Below are positions 55,065-64,000 of a DNA stretch of 64,000 bases, piece by piece (position 1 is the first letter of the stretch; the number at the start of each line of letters is the position of its first letter). The position numbers and the translations under genes were made by a program. The notes beneath the pieces were generated by a model. It was not told the origin of the DNA. It saw only the letters and a program-made list of their open reading frames with translations, and did not search any database. Source of the stretch: Piezodorus guildinii (taxonomy: Eukaryota > Arthropoda > Insecta > Hemiptera > Pentatomidae); assembly GCA_023052935.1 (NCBI GenBank), contig CM041298.1, forward strand, positions 19,079,371-19,143,370. Direction: 5' to 3'.

Positions 55065-55866
55065 TAATCCAAATATTTCAGGATCAACTTGAGGATAGGA
55101 GTAGTATACCCAATTACTCATAGAGAGAGAGTAGGCTGGAAGAAGCGGACCGGAGTGGAGAGATATTTCTTGCTTAAGAGCTTGCCTAAGCAGTTCCCTC
55201 GAAGAGCCATTCGTTTTCGTTCCCTCTAAAGCAGTGACTAATTTTAAAACAGTTAGCTTCCCCTTTGATATATTTTGCGATCCCTCACTCTTTGTCTCGC
55301 CTCTTTTTCATTTCCCTTTTTCGTCGAGGTTTCATCGATTGGTTATTTATCAGGCCGGTCGAAAATTGAATGGACCTTGAAAGGAGAAAAAAAGCGAAAT
55401 TTAACTGGAGCTAAATTTGTACTTATGTATTACGTAAAGCCATAAAGTTTTACATATACTAGCTGTGCCGGCAATTATTTCTTGTGAATACTTTGGTTGT
55501 TTAATAAAATATTAGGAATGTGTGAAATTGGTGCTAAAAATTATGTGATATCGAAATAGAGAATATTTTAAAAAACAATTGACGAAATGATTCGTACATA
55601 GGTGCTATGTGTAAATAATAGTACATGATTATATGACCAATATTATAATATAATATGGAAATATTAATGATTTTTTAATAATCTGAAGACGAGGCATAGA
55701 AATTAACTAGAAACTTTATAATCAAGTTTTATTTATGTTATAATAATAATAATAAAATGTAAAGAAAGAGAAGAGATAGTTCCAACTACTCATACATAAT
55801 TATTTTTACTCTTCTATAATAATAATTGATATTAAAATGGGATTGGAACGTTTTAAAAGATAACCA
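55060..55866. other. Unrecognised region
   Basis: More balanced in base composition at 55070-55420 than its surroundings and without repeat matches noticed. The string ACTAGCTGTGCCGGC at 55458 resembles a sequence common in insect LINE/SINE ends, not enough to call. Confidence 0.35.
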
Positions 55867-56225
55867 CCTAAATAATAATAATAATAATAATAATAGGCTT
55901 ACCGAACCCGAAGGTTCGATGCCGATACCACCAAATTCCGCTTACATAGGTTCGTCCAATGATCACCGTTCAAGTCCATGACCTTTCGGACGCCTACCAG
56001 TCGGTTCAGCGCATACCAATTTTCTCAAAATCCGTTCCTCACCGATCCCGACAACGTTACTCGCGCATTTGAGTCTCCACGATGCTATAAACTCAATTAT
56101 ATTCACAGGGTATAAGCTCCACAATTAAGCGTTGTACAGCCTTCTGAATTCCCCAGTGGCCCCATCTTTCTTCAGACCAAATATTTTACGCAGTACCAAT
56201 CGAAAACCTTAAGCCATTGTTCATC
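55867..56225 (-). pseudogene. RTE-like LINE 3' end, diverged
   Basis: (AAT)n tail at 55867-55894, then the terminus (CGAACCCGAAGGTTCGATGC on the plus strand) and GACGCCTACCAGTCGGTTCA. A block of about 60 bases around the RRWEDC codons is deleted. Confidence 0.85.
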
Positions 56226-56454
56226 CTAACCACCTATATAAAATATAAAAATTGATGCTATATAGATAGAAGGCTATGCAAGCGACTATGCTACATGTTA
56301 CTGTTATTCTGAAATATTATATATATATTTTTATATATTATATATTTTTATATAAAATATAAAATATCCGATCATTTCCTCAATTTAATGTATTTAATGT
56401 ACGTTAATTATGAGCCGGCGTTAACACATTGGAAAGCTAGTTATTTCAGGATAA

Positions 56455-56700
56455 CAGTCACCTGCAGCATAGTGGCTAGCTAGCATCACAGTCTTATATC
56501 CCAAGATCCTTAGTTATGTCGTCCTTCGAAGGAGACGTAAAAGGGTCGTCCCGAGCTTGTGCGATGTAAAGTACTCGTTAAATATCCCTATCCTAATTAA
56601 TTCTGGATTAGCAAAATTTAGGACTCCCACTATAGAATCGTCGAATTAGCCATAGTAGTATAAAGTGACGTTAAATAAATAAACAAACAAACCAAAAACT
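56455..56700 (+). mobile_element. SINE (family S3) with tRNA-like head
   Basis: A-box-like CATAGTGGCTAGCTAGC near 56470; a B box is no longer clear. Body CGTCCTTCGAAGGAGACGTA, GTCGTCCCGAGCTTGTGCGA, GGACTCCCACT, ending ATAAAGTGACGTTAAATAAA plus (AAAC)n. Relative at 15870-16030 on the other strand. Confidence 0.75.
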
Positions 56701-57364
56701 GAATGAGAAAAGAGCGAACATATTATATAAGTTATTGCATATTATTATATTATGTGAAAAAATTAAGTTTTATAATATACTGTTAATAAACTATAGATTT
56801 AAAAAAAAAATTTATATAATACAGAAATTTGTATAAAGTAATAAAGAAAGATGAAAAGCTACTGAAGTGAGTGATTGTTGTATTAAATTAATATTAATTT
56901 TTTTTTAAATATAAATTCTAAAATTAAAAATAAGAAAATAAATTTATATTAACTGATATATTTGACTAAAAGCGGTTGAGAAACAAAATTAAAAAGAGAT
57001 TAAGGGTAACAGATGCTCTTCAATACCGCCAAGAAAGGCTTCGTAGGGAAAAAGCCGTTTTTTTCAAATTGTATAGTATTTTTTTTTTTTTAATTTAAAA
57101 ACTCTTTTTAATTAAAAGCATACTACAGGCAACACTTTAATAGTATTTATTAAAAAAAAACTTCTTTAAACCAACATTTTTTTAATTTTGACTTATTGGA
57201 TATGAAAATCAATTAATACCCAAAGTATATTGTTATCAACAGTTATTATCATTGTGCTAACCAATTGCTGGATCCCACGCTGATACCAATAATTAGGATG
57301 GTTCTCAACTTGAAACGTAATTCTAACTTTCTCGAAATTATAAAATTTTACTATGATTTATATA
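56701..57364. other. A+T-rich region without a gene
   Basis: Only A and T runs; nothing recognised. Confidence 0.4.
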
Positions 57365-58102
57365 TGAAATATACAGTAAGGGAAGGCGCAATGCCACGAT
57401 CGCGATGATCGTGCAAGTTTTCGAATTCCAGTTTTCGACGGAAATATACGTTTCCCTTGAGTTCAAATAACCAAATCCCGAAAAAAGGTCTGTGTTGAGT
57501 GGTATCCCCAGCGCGAAAACCTATAAAACTGAAATTGCATAATTAAGACATCTATACACCAGAGATGTTACAGCAACTTTTTCGGCTGACCTGAAGAGCC
57601 AATTTATACCATGCATTTTGCACCTTTTTAAAATTTTCTCAAAAACGGCACTAACGATTTTGATAAACTCCCTATATGGATGTAAAATTTAATATGCTTT
57701 AATATCATGTAGGTTTCATTCTGATTGAAACAGTATGACAGGGCACAGAGGCCGATATTTTAAATTTTGTTTCTGTAAACTATCTATAATATACATAGTA
57801 CATGATTAATAAAACATATCATTTTAATGAAATGACGGCTAAATATAAAAGTTGAACGAATTTGAAGACCAAATAAAGAAGAAAAGAGCAAATATTTTTT
57901 TTAATGTTTTTTTCTTTTTTTTTGAAAGACGTATATATACCGTTGTAAAGAGAAAGTTTTAGAAAAAATATTATCTGATACACAATGTTGTAAAAGATAA
58001 TATAAAGTGGCGAATGAGGAGTAAACTTATTACTGCTTAAAAATTTAATATTATTTAATGTAAATCCTATGTTTCCAAAGAAAATGAATACACGTTTTAT
58101 TA
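57365..58102 (-). repeat. RepA copy, left part (split by an I-type LINE)
   Basis: From the ATATACAGTAAGGGAAGG end with CGATCG through TGTTGAGTGGTATCCCC (no CA run) to the CACGTTTTATTA target at 58091-58102. Confidence 0.85.
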
Positions 58103-58741
58103 TTTTATTTTATTTTATTGATACAGGCAATCCACAACATAGGTGATGTTTGCCGACGTAAAATATTATTATTTCATATATATTACTAATAACAGTTCAT
58201 AGTTATATAGATTGAGAAGGTAAGTGTATGAAAGGTAGGTAGGCATATGGAGAAGGCTAATTAATGGAGTGATAAACATAATTTAATTGCAATACAAATA
58301 CAACAGGAAGAAAAAAATCAAAATATTAATCATAAATTATTCATGATAAAATAAAAATCAGTATACTTCGGGGCATTAGATGGATTCATATAATTTATTT
58401 CTTTTTAAATGATCAAATAAATGTGGGATGTATGTACTGTTGTCATTTAATAGAGCATTTAAATGATAAGGAAGGTCGACACCTATCAGTTGCCTGCAGT
58501 CTGTCAGTAAGTGTTTTATAGTGATTGGTACGTTACACTGTTCACAGTAAGTTCTTGGTGTTCTAGTCAGTAAATGTTGGTGCGTTAGTCGTGAGTGTCC
58601 TATTCTGAGTCTTGTTAATATTACTTCCTCTCTTCTTTTGTTTTGTATAAATGACCCACGGAAATACTGTTTCTTTTATTTCCCCGAGTTTGTTATCCCT
58701 TTCTTCGGTCCAATTAAACTGCCATTTGTCCATGATTAAAA
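58103..58741 (-). pseudogene. I-type LINE 3' end with 12-bp target duplication
   Basis: Flanked by CACGTTTTATTA at 58091-58102 and 58742-58753. Minus-strand coding: KKREEVILTRLRIGHSRLTH, then YCEQCNVPITIKHLLTDCRQ, the cysteine/histidine module that follows RNase H in I-group elements. The 3' UTR ends in an inverted repeat (GGCAA...TTGCC around CATCACCTATGTTGTG) and an (AATAA)n-like tail. 5' truncated before the RNase H core. Confidence 0.88.
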
Positions 58742-58753
58742 CACGTTTTATTA

Positions 58754-58860
58754 AAACCAACTTCAAATATTTTTCAAATTGAAGTACATTCAATAGTTTT
58801 AAATTGATTTTAACAGTCAATGTGAGTTAAATTCGTGTGTTGTCCGCAACAGATTTTTTT
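58754..58860 (-). repeat. RepA copy, terminal part
   Basis: Continuation of 57365-58090 to a diverged terminus (CGTGTGTTGTCCGCAACAG). Confidence 0.75.
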
Positions 58861-59124
58861 CCCTTTAAAATAGATCAAAACAATTAGCAATTCGTTAGTA
58901 AAAGGTCTGGACTATATGGTGGATGAGGCAGTAGTTCGTAAAACTCATGAAGTTCTTTAAACTTGCCTTTGATTTTACGGCAAGTGCGAAGGCGAATAAA
59001 ACTCTAGTTGGTATAAAAGTTCTTTTCGGTTGATCAAAGCAGTATAACGCTTTAACAACTTCACGTAAAATAGTTTCCACTTGTTCGCAGTAGAGTTTAG
59101 AATTTACTGAGCCTCCATCTCGAA

Positions 59125-59575
59125 AATGGCTGTAACGATGTTGATTAAAACGCGCTATATCGATGTGAAATTTAATGGGCTTTGATAATATGTAGGTTTT
59201 ATACTGATTGAAATAGTCTGATGGGACTTAAATCCAGATATTTTAAATTTCCTTCCTCTAAAGTATCTTTAGTTTTGTAGATTTGAAAAAAATAAAACAT
59301 ATCACCTTATTAACATTTATTAAAAACGTGTAAATCCATAAGTTAAACGAACTAAGTATCCAACTAACGGAGAAAACAACTAACATATTTTAATGACATA
59401 CTTGTGTTTTTGAACATAAGAAAATGAATATAGATGTATAATGCACCGTTGGAAAGCTACGAATTTTAGAATAAAATATTATATTACACACAAAATTGTA
59501 AAAGGTAACGGAGCGTGATAAAAAACGAAAAACCTAACTGATTGTTGTAGATAATAATAAAATTAATGAAAACAA
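59125..59575 (-). repeat. RepA fragment
   Basis: From the AATGGCTGTAACGATGTTG region through CCGATATTTTAAATTT-like and CGTTGGAAAGCTACG to GATTGTTGTAGATAATAA. Confidence 0.75.
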
Positions 59576-60065
59576 GTTTTATTCTGGAATAAGGTTCCTT
59601 AAGGATAACATAAATTAACTCGAAATATAAGTAACATCACTCGCCAAAGAACACAAAAACTGAAAGCATTAATGATTACAATAAATATATACTAGTGTCT
59701 TTGAATGATCAAAAGAAAGAGGGAAAAAAGGAAAATAAGATTATAGCATAAAAAAAAAGAAAAAAAGAATGAAACTGAAATGAAAACTATCTATGATGTA
59801 AAGAGGTGTAGACATTTTGCACCTCACTTTAATCGCTATACTGAAATTAGTTAACATCTGGTTGGGAAGCAAGAAGGTGTTCAAAAAGGAGATATTTGAA
59901 TGAAGACTGGGAAGGAGCATGACGGATGTTTGATTCGATAGTATTCCAGAAAGCCATAGACCGGACTAAGAAGGAACATTTATATAGTAGAGTATTAATT
60001 AAAACAGATGTTTATATCGGAACTCAATATAATTAATCCTTTATCATTTTTACTTTCACATAGCA
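59576..60065. other. Unrecognised region
   Basis: No supported gene. GTATTCCAGAAAGCCATAG near 59940 may be part of an unidentified LINE 3' UTR. Confidence 0.3.
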
Positions 60066-60248
60066 ATATGTGTAATATATAGTAAGGGAAGGTATTGCGA
60101 TCGCGAATATTATCGACTTCCATTTTTCCAAGTTTTAGGGTCCCTTGAGCATAAGATAAAAACATTAATATTAACGTATAATATAATATAGGGAAGAGAA
60201 AGATTTTAGATAAAAATATGAAAGTCGTGTGTTGCCCTCACTAGATTT
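60066..60248 (-). repeat. RepA, both ends with the middle deleted
   Basis: TATATAGTAAGGGAAGGTAT, TGCGATCGCGAA at one side and GAAAGTCGTGTGTTGCCCTC at the other. A short deletion derivative keeping both termini. Confidence 0.7.
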
Positions 60249-60289
60249 TTACTTTTACATGCCTATTTATTTCACTTTAACTTCTTCCT

Positions 60290-60692
60290 TTTTTAAGGAT
60301 GAACAACGGCTTAAGGTTTTCGAAAATAAGGTATTGCGTAAAATATTTGGTCCAAAGAGAGATGAGGCCACTGGGGAGTTTAGAAGGTTGCACGACGCGG
60401 AATTGCGGAACTTGCATCCTGTGAATATAATTGAGCTGATTGCATCGCAGAGACTCAAATGGGCGAGTAAAGTTGTTGGGCTCGATGACGAGCGGATTCC
60501 GAGAAAGTTGGTATTTGCTGATCAGACTGGTAGGCGTCCGAAAGGTAGGCCGAAGCGGAGATGGGAGGATTGCGTTAAGGCTGATCTCGGGAGCTTGGGC
60601 TTGAATGTTGAATATTGGACGAGTCTATGTAAGCGGAATTTGGTGGTATCGGCATCGAACCTTCGGGTTCCCTAAGCCTATTATTATTATTA
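60290..60692 (+). pseudogene. RTE-like LINE 3' end
   Basis: Starts at AAGGATGAACAACGG (KDEQRLKVFENKVLRKIFG) and reads open to LVVSASNLRVP and a stop, then (ATT)n. The open frame upstream (60229) is not part of the element. Codons for HDAELRNLHPV and LDDERIPRKLVFADQTG show it to be a slightly different subfamily. Confidence 0.9.
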
Positions 60693-61114
60693 ACTGATTC
60701 CTTAAATGATTTTAACAACAGATTTTTAGTTATAGTTTTGTGCAACACATTTTTTTATCTGAAGTAATTTATTTTGGTTCATTCTTTTCAATAATGAACT
60801 TTTGTATTCGACCAAAAAAAAAAAGAAAATTACCACCCACTCTTCTAATTTTTAGCCTTTAATGTGCGTAGAATCCGAATAACTATTAAAAAAAATCCGT
60901 TTGTCCGCCGTTCACGACATTTCTACGAAACTACTTGAACAATTTTTATGAAGGTCGCCACAAAAATACTAGTCCATGCAACGATGATCCTAACACCTAT
61001 ACGTTGACATCAGCTGGTTATTTTTAAAGTGGTGGTTGATTAAAATTGATTTAATTTAATAACTTAGTTTTTGTTTTTGAAGATAGAGAAACTTTAACAA
61101 AAAAAACACTCGCC
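60693..61114. other. Unrecognised region
   Basis: No gene or element end recognised. Confidence 0.35.
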
Positions 61115-61547
61115 GTTTTCGGCTACCAAGTTTCCTATTAACAACAAAAAGCCCATTTACATGACTATCATTAGATCAATCTGGACTTACGGAGTAGAGC
61201 TATGGGGCTCTACTAAACCATCGAATTCCTCTCGTATCTAATCCTTACAATTCAAAAATAAAATCCTCAGTGCCCCATATTTTGTCACGAATAAACTTAT
61301 CCATAACGACCTTAATGTTCCATATGTTACTGATTTAGTCCGAACCAGGTATCATTAATTCCATGAAAAACTCCATTCCAACTCTAATCCACTAGTTTCA
61401 ATCCTTGCTTCCTGTACAATTCCTGATATCCCTCCGAGGCGTGTGAAAATAAGATGGCCCCGAGACCTTCTAGGTTAAAATATTGTTAGAGTGCTGCCAA
61501 TGGGTGGAGTCTCTACATGTATTTTATGTCAATTTACCGTAAATTTA
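61115..61547 (+). pseudogene. J2 Jockey-type LINE 3' end (part before the inserted element)
   Basis: Degraded J2 C-terminus: IIRSIWTYGVELWGSTKPSN, FVTNKLIHNDLNVPYVTDLV, then a PPRRVKIRWPRDLLG-like end at about 61475. The 3' UTR begins and is interrupted at TA (61546-61547). Confidence 0.85.
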
Positions 61548-61932
61548 TGAGACGTTGATTTCCAAAAGGTACTAAAGGACATTTTATACGAAATTCATTT
61601 TTTTACATATTTGTATTCTCATCATTTAGTTCTACCTTAATATTCTATTTGATGTTATCTAATGAACTCTCAAGTTGTTAAAAACCGCGATTTAGTAATG
61701 CGGTCATTTTCTAAAAGTACTTATTACGCATTTATTTTCGTTCCAAATAATTCTAAAAAAAATCATTTCATGACTTTAATATGATGTTATTATTATAGTA
61801 AAAAAATAATTATAAATTTTAATGCAAAAAAACCCAAATTAGCTAGTTTGATAATACAGTAATGAGAGATTTTCCCGCTTACTGTAAAATTTCCTAGAAT
61901 GGATATAGTACCTTTTGGAAATCAACGTCTCA
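61548..61932. mobile_element. TA-flanked inverted-repeat element (MITE-like, 385 bp)
   Basis: Perfect terminal inverted repeats of about 26 bp beginning TGAGACGTTGATTTCCAAAA at each end. TA at 61546-61547 and 61933-61934 is the duplicated target. No coding capacity. It splits a J2 3' UTR whose two halves join sensibly when it is removed. The TA target points to the Tc1/mariner superfamily, but the termini resemble none of the mariners here. Confidence 0.92.
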
Positions 61933-62008
61933 TATGTCCATCACATTTAATTGATGTATTTTGTATACAGTTGTAAATATCAATAAATATGTTTTAACTG
62001 AAAAAAAA
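61933..62008 (+). pseudogene. J2 3' UTR, remainder
   Basis: GATGTATTTTGTATACAGTT, GTAAATATCAATAAATATG and an A-rich tail to about 62008. Confidence 0.85.
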
Positions 62009-63372
62009 ACGCTAACATTTTAGGTTAAGGTACTACTAACAACAATGAAATGTGCCCCAACATTTCCATACAATAAAAACAAAAAAGATTATATATCAGA
62101 AAAACACCTATTCAGAAACTCCTTAGAATGTACCTAAGCTACAGAAAAAGGACAATAATATGTTATTATAATTTATCATTTCCAGTGTAAACTTTCTAAA
62201 TAATAGGGGTTAGGAAAAAAAAAAAAAAAAAAAAAAAAAATTATAATTTATATTTTATAAAGAAAAAAATTGCAATTTAAATACTCTCATAACTCAGTAA
62301 TTTTTCGAGAAAAGTATGTATAGAGTTTTAGAATCAGTAATAAAAGAGGAAAAATGAAAAAAAAAAAATAAATCTCACCTATATATACGTTTGTAACTAC
62401 GTTATTTTCGAAGATATACAAAACATTTAGATGTGTTTTTTTTTTAATGCTTTGTCTTCTTGTATACGTTTTCTTTTAATAATAATATTGTAAATAAGAA
62501 TTAATTTAGTTTCTTCCGTATTTTAGCCATACACATTGTTCATATCTATTATTGAGGAATCGTGTCTTAGAATAAAATTTATTTTCGACTCTATACTAAT
62601 ATAACTTAATTGCTTAATAATGCGGCTTTTGACTGATTTCGTCAAAGGTGTTGTTTCTTGAGACAAAATTGCAAAACATGACTATTACGTTTTATGTATT
62701 TTGGTAAATAGTTGATGAAAGCAATCCATGACCTCTGCTGACACCGAACGGACTTCCTTATCACTCCCGACTTCTTTATCAACGAAGGGAATACACATTA
62801 CTTGAAGTTGGCAACTTGTTCCTTGTTGTCTCACTGTTCTCAGAATCAGCTTCTTTTCATGCGCCTTGAGTCACCACCACCTTATCACCAACTACCGCAG
62901 AAACTGCCGCAGATGGGCCAAACTTCGGCCATAATTCACTGTTTGCTATCTACCATCCATGTCCTGTGGTGAAAACTTTACCAAAATATACTTGTAAAAC
63001 TTGATTTTAGATAGTTTTATATTTCTTGAATAACATATCTTATAAAAATAGCATTTCCATTGTGTTTTTTTATTCCTCTTTTTTATATAGAACTCCTACT
63101 AAGAGGAGAGGATCCCCAGTGTGTCTCAATGATTTTACTGAATTTTTTAAAAGTTTAAATTAAACGATAATTATCTGCAAAATATTAAGAGCCAACGCTT
63201 CCCAGGAGTTGCGTAAAAAAATCGGAAAGTTTGTGCGGGAACAACACATTTTCTTTAATATCTCTGGTTCTAGTTAAGGTAGTGAAACAATTTGGGTGTC
63301 AAAATTAACCTATGCCAAAGCAAAATAATGAAAAAAAAGAAATTAAAATATTTAATTTTTATGCTTGGTTAT

Positions 63373-63375
<3 letters not shown>
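62009..63375. other. A+T-rich region without a recognised gene
   Basis: A run of about 24 A near 62217-62240. The stretch 62690-63000 has more even composition and no repeat match noticed, but no open frame. Possibly unique DNA. Confidence 0.35.
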
Positions 63376-63440
<65 letters not shown>

Positions 63441-63441
63441 A
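63376..63441. repeat. (TA)n microsatellite
   Basis: TA run with one interruption. Confidence 0.95.
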
Positions 63442-64000
63442 TACAATTCTTTTTATTTATTTATTTATTCAGATATATTACAATTTGTTACAAAATGAAC
63501 AATAGTAATAGTGATATAAGACCACATTCATACAATATATACAGAAAATAATAATAATAATAGTCAAATTACATAAAATAGAAAATAAATAAATTCATAT
63601 ATATACAATAAAATAATATTAAATAAAAAAACAAAACAACAACCTATAATTGAGATAAATAAAAAGTTGGCAAATAAATAAACATCATGCAACAATCATA
63701 ACTATATACAATATATACAACTGCTAAAGGGACCCCAGACTGCGCTTTTCCCTCCACTTATGGAAGAAAAAGCGGAATCCAAGAGATCCTAGCGCCTCTA
63801 TCTCAGCCGCGTCACTGCTGTTTTATAAGATAAAATAATATTTTAATAAAAAATTGTAATAAACTTTTCTTAAGAGTGAGAAAGTTTTGACGAGACTATT
63901 TATAATTTCTTAGGGTTAAAACGTATCTTAAAAATTAAATATTTGTATGGCTTATTTTTCCATCATTTCGCTTTGAAATAGAGTAACTTTGCCACCAAAA
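63442..64000. other. Possible LINE 3' UTR on the minus strand, otherwise unrecognised
   Basis: (TTTA)n near 63452 followed by A-rich sequence and, at 63720-63830, a more balanced block with GGACCCCAGACTGCGC. Element tails next to (TA)n are common in this window, but no coding match supports a call. Confidence 0.3.

Noticed and set aside
55440..55480. SINE or LINE end at ACTAGCTGTGCCGGC
   Set aside because: Only a 15-base resemblance to a motif known from other insects; no body or tail found.

Overview
The window is a transposon graveyard from an A+T-rich animal genome, most probably an insect. The evidence is the mix of element types: Jockey-type and I-type non-LTR elements, RTE-like elements with (ATT)n tails, mariner elements with TA target duplications, tRNA-derived SINEs, a Ty3/gypsy-type LTR element, and long (TA)n, (CA)n and poly-A tracts. 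No host protein-coding gene and no ordinary tRNA or rRNA gene could be supported. The order within insects is not resolved; Hemiptera is only a guess.

Layout. 1-2727: tandem array of a 307-bp satellite running off the left edge, closed on the right by an inverted partial unit. Its minus strand carries a hammerhead-ribozyme-like core in every unit. 3358-5831: 3' end of an RTE-like element, a second ribozyme-like motif and a solo LTR. 6115-12867: complete, apparently young gypsy-type retrotransposon on the minus strand, with LTRs of equal length and no difference noticed by eye, a 4-bp target duplication, a lysine-tRNA primer-binding site, gag and pol, and a candidate -1 frameshift heptamer in their overlap. 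12868-21809: SINEs, an internally deleted mariner, RTE and Jockey remnants and many copies of an unclassified repeat called RepA here. 21810-27253: composite Jockey-type element (J1) made of two partial copies inside one 12-bp target duplication. 27254-45733: RepA, a second solo LTR, I-type ends with RNase H, Jockey ends, RTE ends and a SINE, many with recognisable target duplications. 45734-53865: G-rich block, microsatellites, a second mariner, another SINE and a tandem array of roughly 830-bp RepA units. 53866-64000: RTE copies next to (TA)n tracts, an I-type insertion, more RepA, and a Jockey end split by a TA-flanked inverted-repeat element.

How it fits together. RepA is the old substrate: the LTR element, the J1 composite, an I-type element and a SINE all interrupt RepA copies. 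The short elements (SINEs, truncated LINE ends, internally deleted mariners) would depend on enzymes from full-length relatives elsewhere. The LTR element is the only one here that looks capable of making its own proteins. The most unusual signal is the satellite. It and at least one dispersed motif share a hammerhead-like core and 3' context of the kind known from Penelope-like elements and animal retrozymes, suggesting a ribozyme-bearing satellite. Calls rest on reading by eye; identities were not computed and boundaries without a target duplication are approximate.
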